Shown piece after piece: positions 63,727 through 64,000 of a DNA stretch of 64,000 nt. A program made the position numbers and the translations under genes. The DNA is taken from NCBI GenBank assembly GCA_963210315.1, contig OY723290.1, positions 558,001-622,000 of the forward strand, in the 5' to 3' direction. How positions within the stretch are numbered: the first letter of the stretch is position 1; the number at the start of each line of letters is the position of its first letter. This DNA is from Rhynchopus euleeides. Its lineage: Eukaryota; Euglenozoa; Diplonemea; Diplonemida; Diplonemidae. A model generated the notes under the pieces. It made no database searches and was not told the DNA's origin. It saw only the letters and a list, made by a program, of their open reading frames with translations.

Positions 63727-64000
63727 TTCGATACAGTACAATACAGCGATGACGGGGGAGGGGTGGGTTAGTGGGGATAGAGGGGTGTCTGTGTCGTGTA
63801 CCTTTGGAGGCACGCAGGAAAACCCCCCCCCCCCTCCATTGCATTGAAAACAGAAGAGAAGGGTGTGAGAAAAAATGCGGGTAGTGTTTGCGGGATTTCC
63901 CCCCCCCCTCACTCCCACTCCGAGGCGTGCCAGGTCAACAGTCTTCACCGTGACGTGGTGTGGAGGGGGGGGCGTGTGTCCCAAGACCCAGTGGCACAGC

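Overview
This window is nuclear DNA of a GC-rich eukaryotic microbe. It carries recognisable eukaryotic housekeeping genes: SHQ1, NUP160, WDR43/UTP5 and a PPP4R2-like gene. It also has spliceosomal introns with very uniform borders. I could resolve 15 introns; 14 begin GTATG, one begins GTGTG, and all end in RCAG. Every gene I can support lies on the minus strand, as expected for long unidirectional gene arrays. Such arrays, an L-type cathepsin and intervening sequences flanked by direct repeats together recall Euglenozoa (diplonemids or euglenids). That placement is inference; I saw no rRNA, spliced-leader RNA or tRNA to anchor it.

Layout, left to right. 1-7.8 kb: a family of ubiquitin-like/DUF4116 repeat genes (one cut by the window edge, one complete, one 3' fragment; a fourth 5' fragment lies at 30.3-30.7 kb) among short repeats and a 719-bp inverted-repeat element. 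8.5-17.0 kb: two long adjacent minus-strand ORFs, a DDE-transposase-like protein (1679 aa) followed by a ubiquitin-specific protease (1147 aa), probably one mobile element. 17.2-18.2 kb: a 108-bp MITE and a 120-bp tandem repeat. 18.8-26.9 kb: about 160 copies of a 51-bp satellite with higher-order structure, bordered by CAGAATTCTG-rich DNA. 27-32.6 kb: gene-poor repeats. 32.7-64 kb: a gene array holding an unknown 832-aa protein, an astacin metalloprotease, a predicted selenoprotein of the AhpC/TSA-like fold (UPPC redox motif), a cathepsin L, a PPP4R2-like subunit, WDR43/UTP5, NUP160, SHQ1, an unknown Cys-rich protein and the end of one more gene.

The most unusual signal concerns the two secreted proteases. 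Each is interrupted exactly inside its catalytic motif: HExxHxxGxxH of the astacin and the Cys box of the cathepsin. The insertions (759 and 1165 bp) are bounded by perfect direct repeats of 21 and 19 bp. Removing one repeat plus the insert restores a perfect reading frame and a textbook active site, yet neither insert has the GTATG...RCAG borders used by every other intron here. They may be non-conventional introns or precisely excisable mobile elements with a taste for protease active-site codons.

Other notable structures are a 691-bp near-perfect palindrome made of nested TACATGTA-type palindromes inside a WDR43 intron, and a 1190-bp element with 42-bp terminal inverted repeats and a 7-bp target duplication. 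Functions were assigned from motifs by eye. No database or structure search was run.
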